From the NCBI GenBank assembly GCA_945897915.1, contig CAMDGB010000014.1:1-49554 (forward strand): 49,554 nt of DNA. Direction: 5' to 3'. This document shows, piece after piece, positions 34,065 through 41,854 of the stretch. The stretch is from Chryseobacterium gleum (lineage in GTDB: Bacteria > Bacteroidota > Bacteroidia > Flavobacteriales > Flavobacteriaceae). A model generated the notes under the pieces. That model was not told where the DNA came from and searched no databases. It saw only the letters and a list, made by a program, of their open reading frames with translations. The position numbers and the translations under genes were made by a program. The first letter of the stretch is position 1; each line of letters opens with the position of its first letter.

Positions 34065-34391
34065 TTGAAAACTAAAGAAGATAATTTTTTTGAACGCGTG
34101 TACGAAGTTGCCCGAAAAATACCGTACGGTAAAGTAACTTCTTATGGCGCTATCGCCAAAGCTTTAGGCGCGGGTCGTTCCGCCAGAATGGTAGGTTGGG
34201 CGATGAATGCGTGTCACGGACAAGATGATATTCCAGCGCACCGTGTTGTCAATCGGTTAGGACTTTTAACAGGCAAACACCATTTTGAAGGCACTAATTT
34301 AATGCAACAATTATTAGAAAGCGAAGGCATTCAAGTTATCGATAATCAAATTATTGATTTCAAAAAACACTTTTGGGAACCTGATTTTTAG
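34065..34391 (+). CDS. Alkyltransferase-like protein (MGMT family, catalytic Cys replaced by Ala)
   Basis: The 108-residue protein matches the C-terminal DNA-binding domain of O6-alkylguanine transferases: IPYGKVTSYGAIAKALG, GRSARMVGWAMNAC and IPAHRVVNRLG. In active enzymes the last motif is PCHRV; here Ala58 replaces the Cys. Such ATL proteins bind O6-alkylguanine and flag it for nucleotide excision repair instead of repairing it. The start is TTG one base after the lysE stop; the reading begins MKTKEDNFFERVYEV, which is the normal family start. Confidence 0.87.
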   Translation: MKTKEDNFFERVYEVARKIPYGKVTSYGAIAKALGAGRSARMVGWAMNACHGQDDIPAHRVVNRLGLLTGKHHFEGTNLMQQLLESEGIQVIDNQIIDFKKHFWEPDF

Positions 34392-34453
34392 GTTCTTCTC
34401 TTTCCATATTTAAATTACCTATAAAATTCCTTTTCAATACTTAACAAACTTTT

Positions 34454-34482
34454 ATCGTTTGTCATTTGTCGTTTGTCATTTT
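34454..34482. repeat. Short tandem repeat upstream of apbC
   Basis: CGTTTGTCATT occurs at 34456-34466 and 34470-34480, a 14-bp period. Part of it supplies the -33 TTG of the next promoter. Confidence 0.65.
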
Positions 34483-34495
34483 CAAACTATCTTTG
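34466..34495 (+). promoter_or_regulatory. Promoter of the apbC-nfu-ferredoxin operon
   Basis: TTG (34466-34468), a 19-nt spacer and TATCTTTG (34488-34495) match the Bacteroidetes consensus closely. This gives a leader of about 40 nt before apbC. Confidence 0.7.
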
Positions 34496-34541
34496 CAATT
34501 CAGATTCAGTTTAAATAAAAGTAAAAAGTTTACACAACAAA

Positions 34542-35678
34542 ATGAAATTAGATAGAAAAGAAATACTAGCTGTGTTAGAAACCATTTCCATTGCTGGAGA
34601 AGGTAAAAATATGGTAGAAAGTGGTGCCGTGCAAAATGTAGTTACTTTTGGAGATGAAGTAGTTGTAGATGTAATTTTAACCACGCCGGCTTTACATATA
34701 AAAAATCGTGCTGAAGCTGATATTAAAAAAATCATTACTGAAAAAATAAACGCCAACGCAAAAGTTAAGGTAAATATTAAAGTTGTAACCCCAACAAAAG
34801 AAGAAGCCAACACAATTAAAGGAAAACAAATTCCTGGAATTAGTAATATTATTGCCGTTTCTTCAGGAAAAGGAGGCGTTGGTAAATCTACTATTACAGC
34901 AAATTTAGCCGTAGCTTTATCTAAAATGGGTTTCAAAGTGGGGATTTTAGATGCCGATATTTATGGCCCATCGATGCCAATAATGTTTGATGTAGAATCA
35001 GCAAAGCCTATTTCAGTTGAAATTGACGGCAAATCTAAGATGCAACCCGTACAAAGTTATGGCGTAGAAATTTTATCTATTGGATTCTTTACCAAACCAG
35101 ATCAAGCCGTTATTTGGCGTGGTCCAATGGCTTCAAAAGCCTTAAACCAAATGATTTTTGATGCCAATTGGGGAGAATTAGATTTCATGTTAATCGATTT
35201 ACCTCCAGGAACTGGCGATATTCATTTATCAATTATGCAATCGTTGCCTATTACTGGCGCTGTTGTTGTAAGTACGCCTCAAGCGGTTGCCTTAGCAGAT
35301 GCTAAAAAAGGCGTTTCTATGTTTATGTCAGATGCCATTCAGGTTCCAGTATTGGGAATTATTGAAAATATGGCTTATTTTACACCAGAAGAACTTCCAG
35401 AAAATAAATATTATATCTTTGGCAAAGAAGGGGCAAAAAACTTAGCAGCAGATTTAGAAGTTCCGTTTCTAGGGGAAATTCCCTTAGTACAAAGTATCAG
35501 AGAAGCAGGCGATTACGGAAGACCAGCCGCCATGCAAACCGGCACTATTTTAGAAACTGTTTTCGAAGATTTGGCCAGAAGTGTAGTAGCAGAAACAGTA
35601 AAAAGAAACGAAAATTTACCTGCAACAGAAGCCATAAAAATTACAACAATGGCAGGATGTTCTGCAGTGAAAAAATAG
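34542..35678 (+). CDS. apbC: Mrp/ApbC-family P-loop ATPase, iron-sulfur carrier
   Basis: The 378-residue protein has an N-terminal MIP18/DUF59-like domain (residues 1-85) and a deviant Walker A SSGKGGVGKSTITAN at about 108-121. A LIDLPPGTGD switch region follows. Family members carry and transfer [4Fe-4S] clusters in the cytoplasm. The CxxC pair that usually follows MxYF is absent: the sequence here reads MAYFTPEELPENKYYIFG. One cysteine occurs close to the C-terminus (MAGCSAVKK). The gene begins a set with a NifU-like scaffold, a reductase and a ferredoxin, supporting a role in cluster assembly. Confidence 0.9.
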   Translation: MKLDRKEILAVLETISIAGEGKNMVESGAVQNVVTFGDEVVVDVILTTPALHIKNRAEADIKKIITEKINANAKVKVNIKVVTPTKEEANTIKGKQIPGISNIIAVSSGKGGVGKSTITANLAVALSKMGFKVGILDADIYGPSMPIMFDVESAKPISVEIDGKSKMQPVQSYGVEILSIGFFTKPDQAVIWRGPMASKALNQMIFDANWGELDFMLIDLPPGTGDIHLSIMQSLPITGAVVVSTPQAVALADAKKGVSMFMSDAIQVPVLGIIENMAYFTPEELPENKYYIFGKEGAKNLAADLEVPFLGEIPLVQSIREAGDYGRPAAMQTGTILETVFEDLARSVVAETVKRNENLPATEAIKITTMAGCSAVKK

Positions 35679-35713
35679 ACATTTCAGTCTAATAATCTAT
35701 AAAGTCTAAAATT

Positions 35714-35953
35714 ATGACAGAAATTGAAATAACCGAAAACATTGAGAAAGCTTTAGCAGAAATTCGCCCGTTTTTAAATTCTGACGGTGGTGATATTGAA
35801 TTGGTGGAAGTGCTTGATGGAAAACACGTTAAAGTAAGATTACAAGGCGCTTGTACCAGTTGTAGTTTGAGTATCAGTACCATGAAAGCTGGCGTAGAAA
35901 CTACTATAAAAAAGTACGTACCTCAAATTGAATCAGTAGAAAATATAAAATAG
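35714..35953 (+). CDS. NifU C-terminal domain protein (Nfu-type Fe-S carrier)
   Basis: The 79-residue protein is a stand-alone NifU C-terminal domain. It has IRPFLNSDGGDIELVEV and the cluster-binding CTSC (Cys47, Cys50) in GACTSCSLSISTMKAG. A homodimer would hold a [4Fe-4S] cluster and pass it to target proteins. It lies 35 nt after apbC and shares its direction, consistent with joint expression. Confidence 0.92.
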   Translation: MTEIEITENIEKALAEIRPFLNSDGGDIELVEVLDGKHVKVRLQGACTSCSLSISTMKAGVETTIKKYVPQIESVENIK

Positions 35954-36000
35954 TAGACTTCGGACTTTAGACTTTAGACCTTTGACTTTAAGACTTAAAT
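35954..36000. repeat. Heptamer-type tandem repeat before the ferredoxin reductase gene
   Basis: The spacer consists of degenerate copies of GACTTTA (about six, 7-bp period). It has no T run and no coding potential. Confidence 0.7.
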
Positions 36001-36003
36001 GAA

Positions 36004-37062
36004 ATGATTGAAACAGATATATTGATAATTGGAGCTGGTCCCACAGGGCTTTTTACAGTTTTTGAAGCCGGTTTATTACAATTAAAATGCCATATTATTG
36101 ACGCACTTCCGCAACCTGGAGGACAGTTAGCAGAATTATATCCTAAAAAACCTATTTTCGACATTCCTGGATATCCTGAAGTAATGGCGGGCGATTTGGT
36201 TACCAATTTAATGGAGCAAATTAAGCAATTTCAACCCGGATTTACTTTATCAGAAACTGCTGAAACCATAGAAAAATTAGAAGATGGCGCGTTTATCGTT
36301 ACCACAAATAAAGGCACAAAACATAAAGCCAAGGCCATAGCAATTGCTGGCGGGTTAGGAACATTTGAACCAAGAAAACCTATTTTAAAAGATATAGAAT
36401 TTTATGAAAATGAAGACAGAGGTGTCGATTATTTTGTAAAAGATCCAGAAAAATACCGAAACAAAAACATTGTAATTGCTGGTGGTGGAGATTCTGCTTT
36501 AGATTGGAGTATTTTCCTTTCAAACGTGGCTACTTCGGTTACTTTAATTCACCGAAGAAATGAGTTCCGCGGGGCATTAGATTCTGTAGAAAAAGTGCAG
36601 GAATTAAAATCTTCAGGCAAAATAAAATTAATTACTCCGGCTGAAGTTGTTGGGTTTAAAGGAAGTGAAAGAATCGAATCGTTAGATATAGAAATGAACG
36701 GCGCGCTTAGGAATGTGCCAACCGATTATTTCATTCCTCTTTTCGGGTTAACACCAAAATTAGGCGCCATTGCCAATTGGGGATTAGAGATTGAGAAAAA
36801 CGCAATTAAAGTAAATAATGCCTTAGATTATCAAACTAATATTGAGGGAATTTATGCCATTGGCGATGTAAACACCTATCCAGGAAAGTTGAAGTTAATT
36901 TTATGCGGATTCCATGAAGCCACACTAATGTGCCAAAGCGTGTACAATCGATTACATCCAGGAAAGCGTTATGTTTTAAAATATACTACTGTTTCTGGAG
37001 TTAATGGTTTTGATGGCACTAGAAAAGAAGCCGAGAAAGCAGTTGTGAAATCAATAGATTAA
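36004..37062 (+). CDS. Thioredoxin-reductase-like ferredoxin--NADP reductase
   Basis: The 352-residue flavoprotein has an FAD motif GAGPTGLFTVFEAG, the PQPGGQLAELYPKKPIFDIPGYP block, a second nucleotide-binding motif AGGGDSALDW and AIGDVNTYPG near the C-terminus. The redox CxxC of thioredoxin reductase is missing. This is the pattern of the type found in Bacillus YumC, which passes electrons between NADPH and ferredoxin. A ferredoxin gene follows 1 nt later, which supplies an obvious partner. It lies in an iron-sulfur assembly group, so it may deliver electrons for cluster synthesis. Confidence 0.9.
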   Translation: MIETDILIIGAGPTGLFTVFEAGLLQLKCHIIDALPQPGGQLAELYPKKPIFDIPGYPEVMAGDLVTNLMEQIKQFQPGFTLSETAETIEKLEDGAFIVTTNKGTKHKAKAIAIAGGLGTFEPRKPILKDIEFYENEDRGVDYFVKDPEKYRNKNIVIAGGGDSALDWSIFLSNVATSVTLIHRRNEFRGALDSVEKVQELKSSGKIKLITPAEVVGFKGSERIESLDIEMNGALRNVPTDYFIPLFGLTPKLGAIANWGLEIEKNAIKVNNALDYQTNIEGIYAIGDVNTYPGKLKLILCGFHEATLMCQSVYNRLHPGKRYVLKYTTVSGVNGFDGTRKEAEKAVVKSID

Positions 37063-37063
37063 T

Positions 37064-37396
37064 ATGAGTCAAGACGTAACCCTATTTATTACCGATAGAA
37101 ACGGCACAAAACACGAAGTTTTAGCCCCAACGGATATGAATATGAACGTCATGGAGGTTATTCGTTCTTATGAATTAGCCGAAGAAGGAACTATTGGAAT
37201 TTGTGGCGGAATGGCCATGTGTGCTTCTTGCCAATGTTATTTGCTAAACGATGTTTTAAAAACTGAAAGGAATGACGATGAAGAAGCCATGTTAACAGAC
37301 GCCTATCATGTGAAAGACAATAGCCGATTAGGTTGCCAAATTCATATAACGGAAGACTTAGAAGGTTTAGAAATAGAAATAGCACCAGAACAATAA
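37064..37396 (+). CDS. [2Fe-2S] ferredoxin (adrenodoxin type)
   Basis: The 110-residue protein has cluster ligands Cys47, Cys53, Cys56 and Cys91 in the C-x5-C-x2-C-x34-C spacing of adrenodoxin/Fdx ferredoxins. An additional Cys58 follows the third ligand. It follows the ferredoxin reductase by 1 nt and ends before a strong hairpin terminator. It likely accepts electrons from that reductase. Confidence 0.92.
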   Translation: MSQDVTLFITDRNGTKHEVLAPTDMNMNVMEVIRSYELAEEGTIGICGGMAMCASCQCYLLNDVLKTERNDDEEAMLTDAYHVKDNSRLGCQIHITEDLEGLEIEIAPEQ

Positions 37397-37426
37397 AAAA
37401 AGCGAGAATTGTTTCTCGCTTTTTTT
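37395..37426. terminator. Bidirectional terminator
   Basis: AGCGAGAA (37401-37408) pairs with TTCTCGCT (37413-37420) around a 4-nt loop with A and T runs outside. It ends the ferredoxin operon and the convergent trans-sulfuration gene. Confidence 0.9.
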
Positions 37427-37439
37427 ATTTTATGTTTTT

Positions 37440-38585
37440 TTATTGAAACGCTTGTTCTAAATCGGCAAGTAAGTCTGAAATGTCTTCTACTCCAACGCTC
37501 AAGCGAACCAAATCGTCAGTAATACCAATTTCTTTTCGTTTTTCTTCAGGAATTGAGGCGTGTGTCATTAACGCAGGATGATTTGCTAAAGATTCTACTC
37601 CACCCAAAGATTCGGCTAACGTGAATACTTTTACTTTTTCTAACATTTTAATCGCATCAACTTTTGCACCTGATTTAAATGTGAAAGAAACCATACCGCC
37701 AAAACCACCAATCATTTGTTTTTTCGCAATTTCATGATTGGGATGACTTTCTAATCCTGGATAATACACAGAAGCAACTTTTGGATGATTTACTAAATAT
37801 TCCGCCACTTTTGCACCATTTTCGCAATGTCTTTGTACACGTAAATGTAAGGTTTTGATGCCTCTTAATACCAAATAGCTATCCATTGGACCTAAAGTTC
37901 CACCAGTCGCAAATTGTGCAAAGTGTAATTTTTCGCCTAATGCTTCCTCTTTTACGATTAAGGCACCAGCAATTACATCACTATGTCCGCCTAAATATTT
38001 AGTTGCAGAATGCATTACAATATCTGCACCTAAATCTAATGGTTTTTGTAAATATGGCGTTGCAAATGTATTGTCAACTGCAAAAAGCAACTTATGTTTT
38101 TTAGTGACTTTCGCAATTTCAGCAATATCTGCCAATTTCATTAACGGATTTGTTGGCGTTTCTACCCAAACCAATTTGGTGTTTTCATTAATTAACGACT
38201 TAAATTTTTCCAAATTAGTCATATCAATAAAATGAAATTTTATTCCAAATTCTTGGTAGATTCGGGCAAACATTCGGTACGTTCCGCCATATAAATCGTC
38301 CATAGCAATTACTTCGTCGCCAGGCTTTAATAGTTTCATTACTGAATCCGTTGCAGCCAAACCAGAAGCAAAAGCTAAACCTCTCACGCCATTTTCAATA
38401 CTGGCTAAAGCTTGTTCTAAAGCAGTACGAGTTGGATTGGCAGCTCTACTATATTCATATTCTCCTATAGGAACACCTGGACTTGTTTGCACAAATGTTG
38501 AGGTTTGATATACTGGTGGCATTACTGCTCCAGTACTTGGATCGTGATGCTGATTGCCGTGAATTACTTTGGTGTTGAATCTCAT
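37440..38585 (-). CDS. Trans-sulfuration PLP enzyme (cystathionine gamma-synthase/lyase family)
   Basis: The 381-residue protein has the Cys/Met metabolism PLP fold: EYSRAANPTRTALEQAL, ASGLAATDSV, VETPTNP and the PLP lysine Lys196 in HSATKYLGGHSDV. It would either condense an activated homoserine with cysteine (MetB) or cleave cystathionine; the two are hard to separate by sequence, and no other methionine genes are nearby. It lies 20 nt downstream of the TPR gene, so it may be co-transcribed with serS and the TPR gene. Confidence 0.9.
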   Translation of the reverse strand: MRFNTKVIHGNQHHDPSTGAVMPPVYQTSTFVQTSPGVPIGEYEYSRAANPTRTALEQALASIENGVRGLAFASGLAATDSVMKLLKPGDEVIAMDDLYGGTYRMFARIYQEFGIKFHFIDMTNLEKFKSLINENTKLVWVETPTNPLMKLADIAEIAKVTKKHKLLFAVDNTFATPYLQKPLDLGADIVMHSATKYLGGHSDVIAGALIVKEEALGEKLHFAQFATGGTLGPMDSYLVLRGIKTLHLRVQRHCENGAKVAEYLVNHPKVASVYYPGLESHPNHEIAKKQMIGGFGGMVSFTFKSGAKVDAIKMLEKVKVFTLAESLGGVESLANHPALMTHASIPEEKRKEIGITDDLVRLSVGVEDISDLLADLEQAFQ

Positions 38586-38605
38586 GTTATATTTTTTTTA
38601 AACTT

Positions 38606-40390
38606 TTAAATTCCTTGTTGTTTGTCGCCTCGCAATTGGCGGTATTTTTTTCTGGCTTCCGTAAAATAAATACTATCTGGGTGTTCGAGGACTACTTTTT
38701 CGTATAAATTTTTGGCTTTTTCTAAATCAGTTAGTTGGTTTTTATAAATTTCTGCTGAATAAAATAAAGCTTCATCAATGTAAATTCCGTCTTTGTGGTT
38801 ATCTAAAATGGTTTGATAATAGCTGACCGCTTTGGTAAAATTACCTAATTTTTCGTAATTTTTGGCTACTTTATACAAAGTTCCTGGTTCAATTGATTCG
38901 CCTTTGTGTTTTTCTAAAACTTGTAAAAACGCCTCTAAAGCTGCTGCAGGTTTATTTTGAAATGCTAACAAATCAGCTTTTGAGAAATCTTGTAACGCCA
39001 CTTGAAGTGAATCCTCTGCAGAATTATCGCTAATTAATAAAAATAATTCTACCGCATCATTAGCAATTAATTGACTAGAAGCTTGTTTTAATTCGCTAGC
39101 TTGTTTTTTTGCCCAATTGAAATCTTTTTTAAAGAAACTGGTTTTTGCCATTCGCATACTGGCTTCGTGTGAAAACTCATCGTTAGGCAAGTCGTTCTGA
39201 ATTTGTGCGTAATAAATTATCGCTTGGTTGAACTTTTCGTTAAATACAAAAACATCTGCCAGTTCCATTTTGACTTTTGCTTTCTGGCGAATATTTAATT
39301 GCATTTCCATGGTTGTATCCAAAAGCGCTTTTGCGTTTTCAAAATCGTTCAAATAAAACGCTTTGAAATGCGCGGCCAAAATTTGAATATCTACCGAAAA
39401 AGGAGAGGCGCTAAACTGACTCAATAACGCATCAAATTTGCTTTGAATTAATGGATAAGTTTCTGGTTTTGCAGTTGAAATTTCATTTTTCAACAGAAAA
39501 TATTGCGCATTTAAAACAGTAGATTCGTCTGTTGTGTTTTGTAAAATAAATTGAAAAATAGCTTGTGCGGTTTCGTTTTCGTTTTCGTTTACACAAATTT
39601 GAGCGAGTTGAATAATATCATCAAACGATTCCGGATTTCTTTTATAAATCGATTTTTCTTGAATAAAGGCTTTGTTGTATTCTTTCTGATTTACATATAA
39701 CCAACTTAAAAACTGATTCCAATAAATGTCTTGCGTTTTCTGGGTGCGAAGTAAAAGTTCCTTTTTTAGCGAATTGGCAAACACATTTTCAGCATCATCT
39801 TGCATAAAAAACACCAATTGATTTTGTACACTCAACGTCGAATTTATATTGGCATATGCGTAATCTAATAATTTTACTACCATAACATCTAAATTTCCCA
39901 TTTGGCCTTGAAGCAGTGCCATTTGGTAATCGAAATTCATACTAGAATTGGTTTTTTGTGCTATTTGATAAGTATTATACGCCTGAAGCAATAACGATTT
40001 TTGCTCAAAAGCTTGCCCAATTTGATAGGCATAATTAGGTTGATTTGCTACCGCTTCAATCGCTTTTTTGTAATGAGTTTCAGCTTTATTTGTGTCTTTT
40101 TGCAGTTGTGAATTGTATCCTAATTCAACAAAAATAATTGGCTGATTGCTTGTTTCTTTTTTATTTAAAAGTAATTTTTCTGCTTTATCAAATTGTTTTA
40201 AACCTTGGTAACAACTCACTAATTTTTGACAAAAATAGAAATTATTAGGTTGTTTTTTATCCAATTCTTCATACAAAGATGCCGCTTTATCAAATTCGCC
40301 TTTGTCAATATAATTTTGTGCCAATTGTTCGTTTTGAGAAACCACAAGCAGCGAGAAAAAGGATAATATGATTGTATAAATTTTATTCAT
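38606..40390 (-). CDS. Secreted or periplasmic TPR-repeat protein
   Basis: The 594-residue protein starts with a signal peptide (NKIYTIILSFFSLLVVSQ). It is then made of tetratricopeptide repeats (AQNYIDKGEFDKAASLYEEL, ETHYKKAIEAVA, AAALEAFLQVLEKHKGES, AVSYYQTILDNHKDGIYIDE). No enzymatic domain is visible. Such proteins act as scaffolds in the periplasm. It lies 65 nt downstream of serS and 20 nt upstream of the trans-sulfuration enzyme gene. The function is unknown. Confidence 0.85.
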   Translation of the reverse strand: MNKIYTIILSFFSLLVVSQNEQLAQNYIDKGEFDKAASLYEELDKKQPNNFYFCQKLVSCYQGLKQFDKAEKLLLNKKETSNQPIIFVELGYNSQLQKDTNKAETHYKKAIEAVANQPNYAYQIGQAFEQKSLLLQAYNTYQIAQKTNSSMNFDYQMALLQGQMGNLDVMVVKLLDYAYANINSTLSVQNQLVFFMQDDAENVFANSLKKELLLRTQKTQDIYWNQFLSWLYVNQKEYNKAFIQEKSIYKRNPESFDDIIQLAQICVNENENETAQAIFQFILQNTTDESTVLNAQYFLLKNEISTAKPETYPLIQSKFDALLSQFSASPFSVDIQILAAHFKAFYLNDFENAKALLDTTMEMQLNIRQKAKVKMELADVFVFNEKFNQAIIYYAQIQNDLPNDEFSHEASMRMAKTSFFKKDFNWAKKQASELKQASSQLIANDAVELFLLISDNSAEDSLQVALQDFSKADLLAFQNKPAAALEAFLQVLEKHKGESIEPGTLYKVAKNYEKLGNFTKAVSYYQTILDNHKDGIYIDEALFYSAEIYKNQLTDLEKAKNLYEKVVLEHPDSIYFTEARKKYRQLRGDKQQGI

Positions 40391-40455
40391 AAAAACGAAT
40401 GCACTAAAATAACAAAAAACGGTTAACTTAGTGCATTATTGGTTAAGATTTAAGA

Positions 40456-41727
40456 TTAGTTTATAATATCAAACCCAGTATATTTTCTCAATACTTCCGG
40501 AATTACTATTCCGTCGGGTGTTTGATAATTTTCTAAAAGACCAGCTAAGACACGAGGTAACGCTAATGAACTTCCGTTTAAGGTGTGTGCCAATTGGTTT
40601 TTACCATTCGCATCTTTATATCTTAATTTTAATCGGTTTGCCTGGAACGTTTCAAAATTAGAAACAGAAGAAATTTCTAACCAACGATCTTGTGCGGTTG
40701 AAAAGACTTCAAAATCATAGGTTAGGGCCGATGCAAAACTCATATCACCACCACATAAACGTAAAATTCTGTAAGGCAATTTTAATTCTTGTAATATTTC
40801 TTTTACGTGTTCCACCATTCCGTCTAATGCGGTGTAAGAGTTTTCTGGTTTTTCAATTCGTACAATTTCTACTTTATCAAATTGGTGTAAACGATTTAAT
40901 CCACGAACATGAGCACCATAAGAACCAGCTTCTCTTCGGAAACAAGGCGTATAGCCTGTACATAAAATAGGTAAATCGTTTTCTGAAATTAAATCATCTC
41001 TAAAAATGTTTGTTACGGGGACTTCTGCAGTTGGGATTAAGTATAAATTATCCGTTGCGTCGTGATACATTTGCCCGTCTTTGTCTGGTAATTGTCCCGT
41101 TGCATATGCTGATGCTTCGTTTACTAAATGAGGCACTTGGTATTCCTTGTAACCCGCATCTGTGTTTTTATCTAAGAAATATGAAATTAAAGCGCGTTGT
41201 AATTTGGCACCTTTTCCTATGTAAACCGGAAAACCTGCACCGGCGATTTTTACGCCTAATTCAAAATCGATAATATTATATTTTTTCGCTAATTCCCAAT
41301 GGGGTAAAGCGCCTTCATGTAATTTTGGAATGTCTCCCTCTTCAAAAACGTTTATATTTTCTTCAGGTGTTTTTCCCAAAGGAACAATTTCTGCAGGCAA
41401 ATTAGGTAATTTATATAATTCTTCTTGCAATTGATTGGCAATTGCATTTAAACTTTCGTTTAATTGTTTTGAATTTTCTCTAATTTGAGTGGTTTTTTCC
41501 TTTAAGATTTCGGCTTTGGCTTTTTCGCCATTTTTCATCATTTCGCCAATATCTTTGGATAATTTATTAGATTCTGCTAACAAATTGTCTAATTCTACTT
41601 GCGTATTTCTACGTTTTTCGTCTAATTCAACAACTAGTTCAACAACGGCAGTAGCATCAAAGTTTTTTTTAGCCAAACGCGTAATTACTTCTTCTTTGTT
41701 TTCTCTAATAAAATGTATTTGTAACAT
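40456..41727 (-). CDS. serS: Seryl-tRNA synthetase
   Basis: This class II synthetase charges tRNA-Ser. The 423-residue product has the N-terminal long coiled coil (about residues 30-100, VELDNLLAESNKLSKDIGEM). Motif 2 is FRREAGSYGAHVRGLNRLHQF and motif 3 ends LNGSSLALPRVLAGLLENYQ. The frame is open to 41790, but the Met at 41727 starts the normal MLQIHFIRENKE sequence, so it is used. Two TACATTTG boxes (minus strand, 41748-41755 and 41792-41799) lie upstream. Confidence 0.97.
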   Translation of the reverse strand: MLQIHFIRENKEEVITRLAKKNFDATAVVELVVELDEKRRNTQVELDNLLAESNKLSKDIGEMMKNGEKAKAEILKEKTTQIRENSKQLNESLNAIANQLQEELYKLPNLPAEIVPLGKTPEENINVFEEGDIPKLHEGALPHWELAKKYNIIDFELGVKIAGAGFPVYIGKGAKLQRALISYFLDKNTDAGYKEYQVPHLVNEASAYATGQLPDKDGQMYHDATDNLYLIPTAEVPVTNIFRDDLISENDLPILCTGYTPCFRREAGSYGAHVRGLNRLHQFDKVEIVRIEKPENSYTALDGMVEHVKEILQELKLPYRILRLCGGDMSFASALTYDFEVFSTAQDRWLEISSVSNFETFQANRLKLRYKDANGKNQLAHTLNGSSLALPRVLAGLLENYQTPDGIVIPEVLRKYTGFDIIN

Positions 41728-41747
41728 GTTTGTTTGTTTTTGGAAAG

Positions 41748-41799
41748 CAAATGTATGAAATTGTTGTAAATTTTTTAGAAAAGTGTGCATACAAATGTA
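41748..41799 (-). promoter_or_regulatory. Two candidate -7 elements upstream of serS
   Basis: The minus strand carries TACATTTG twice (41748-41755 and 41792-41799), each matching TAnnTTTG. Neither has a clear -33 TTG, so which one is used is unknown. Confidence 0.4.
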
Positions 41800-41854
41800 A
41801 ACTATGTTTTAAAATTAAAAAAAATTACCTAGTTTCGTGTTTTAATTTAAAATA

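Noticed and set aside
34511..34936. A 141-codon open frame antisense to apbC, and similar antisense frames across purD, the TonB receptor, serS and others.
   Set aside because: All lie opposite well-supported genes, have unnatural composition and no start signals; they are shadows of the coding strand.
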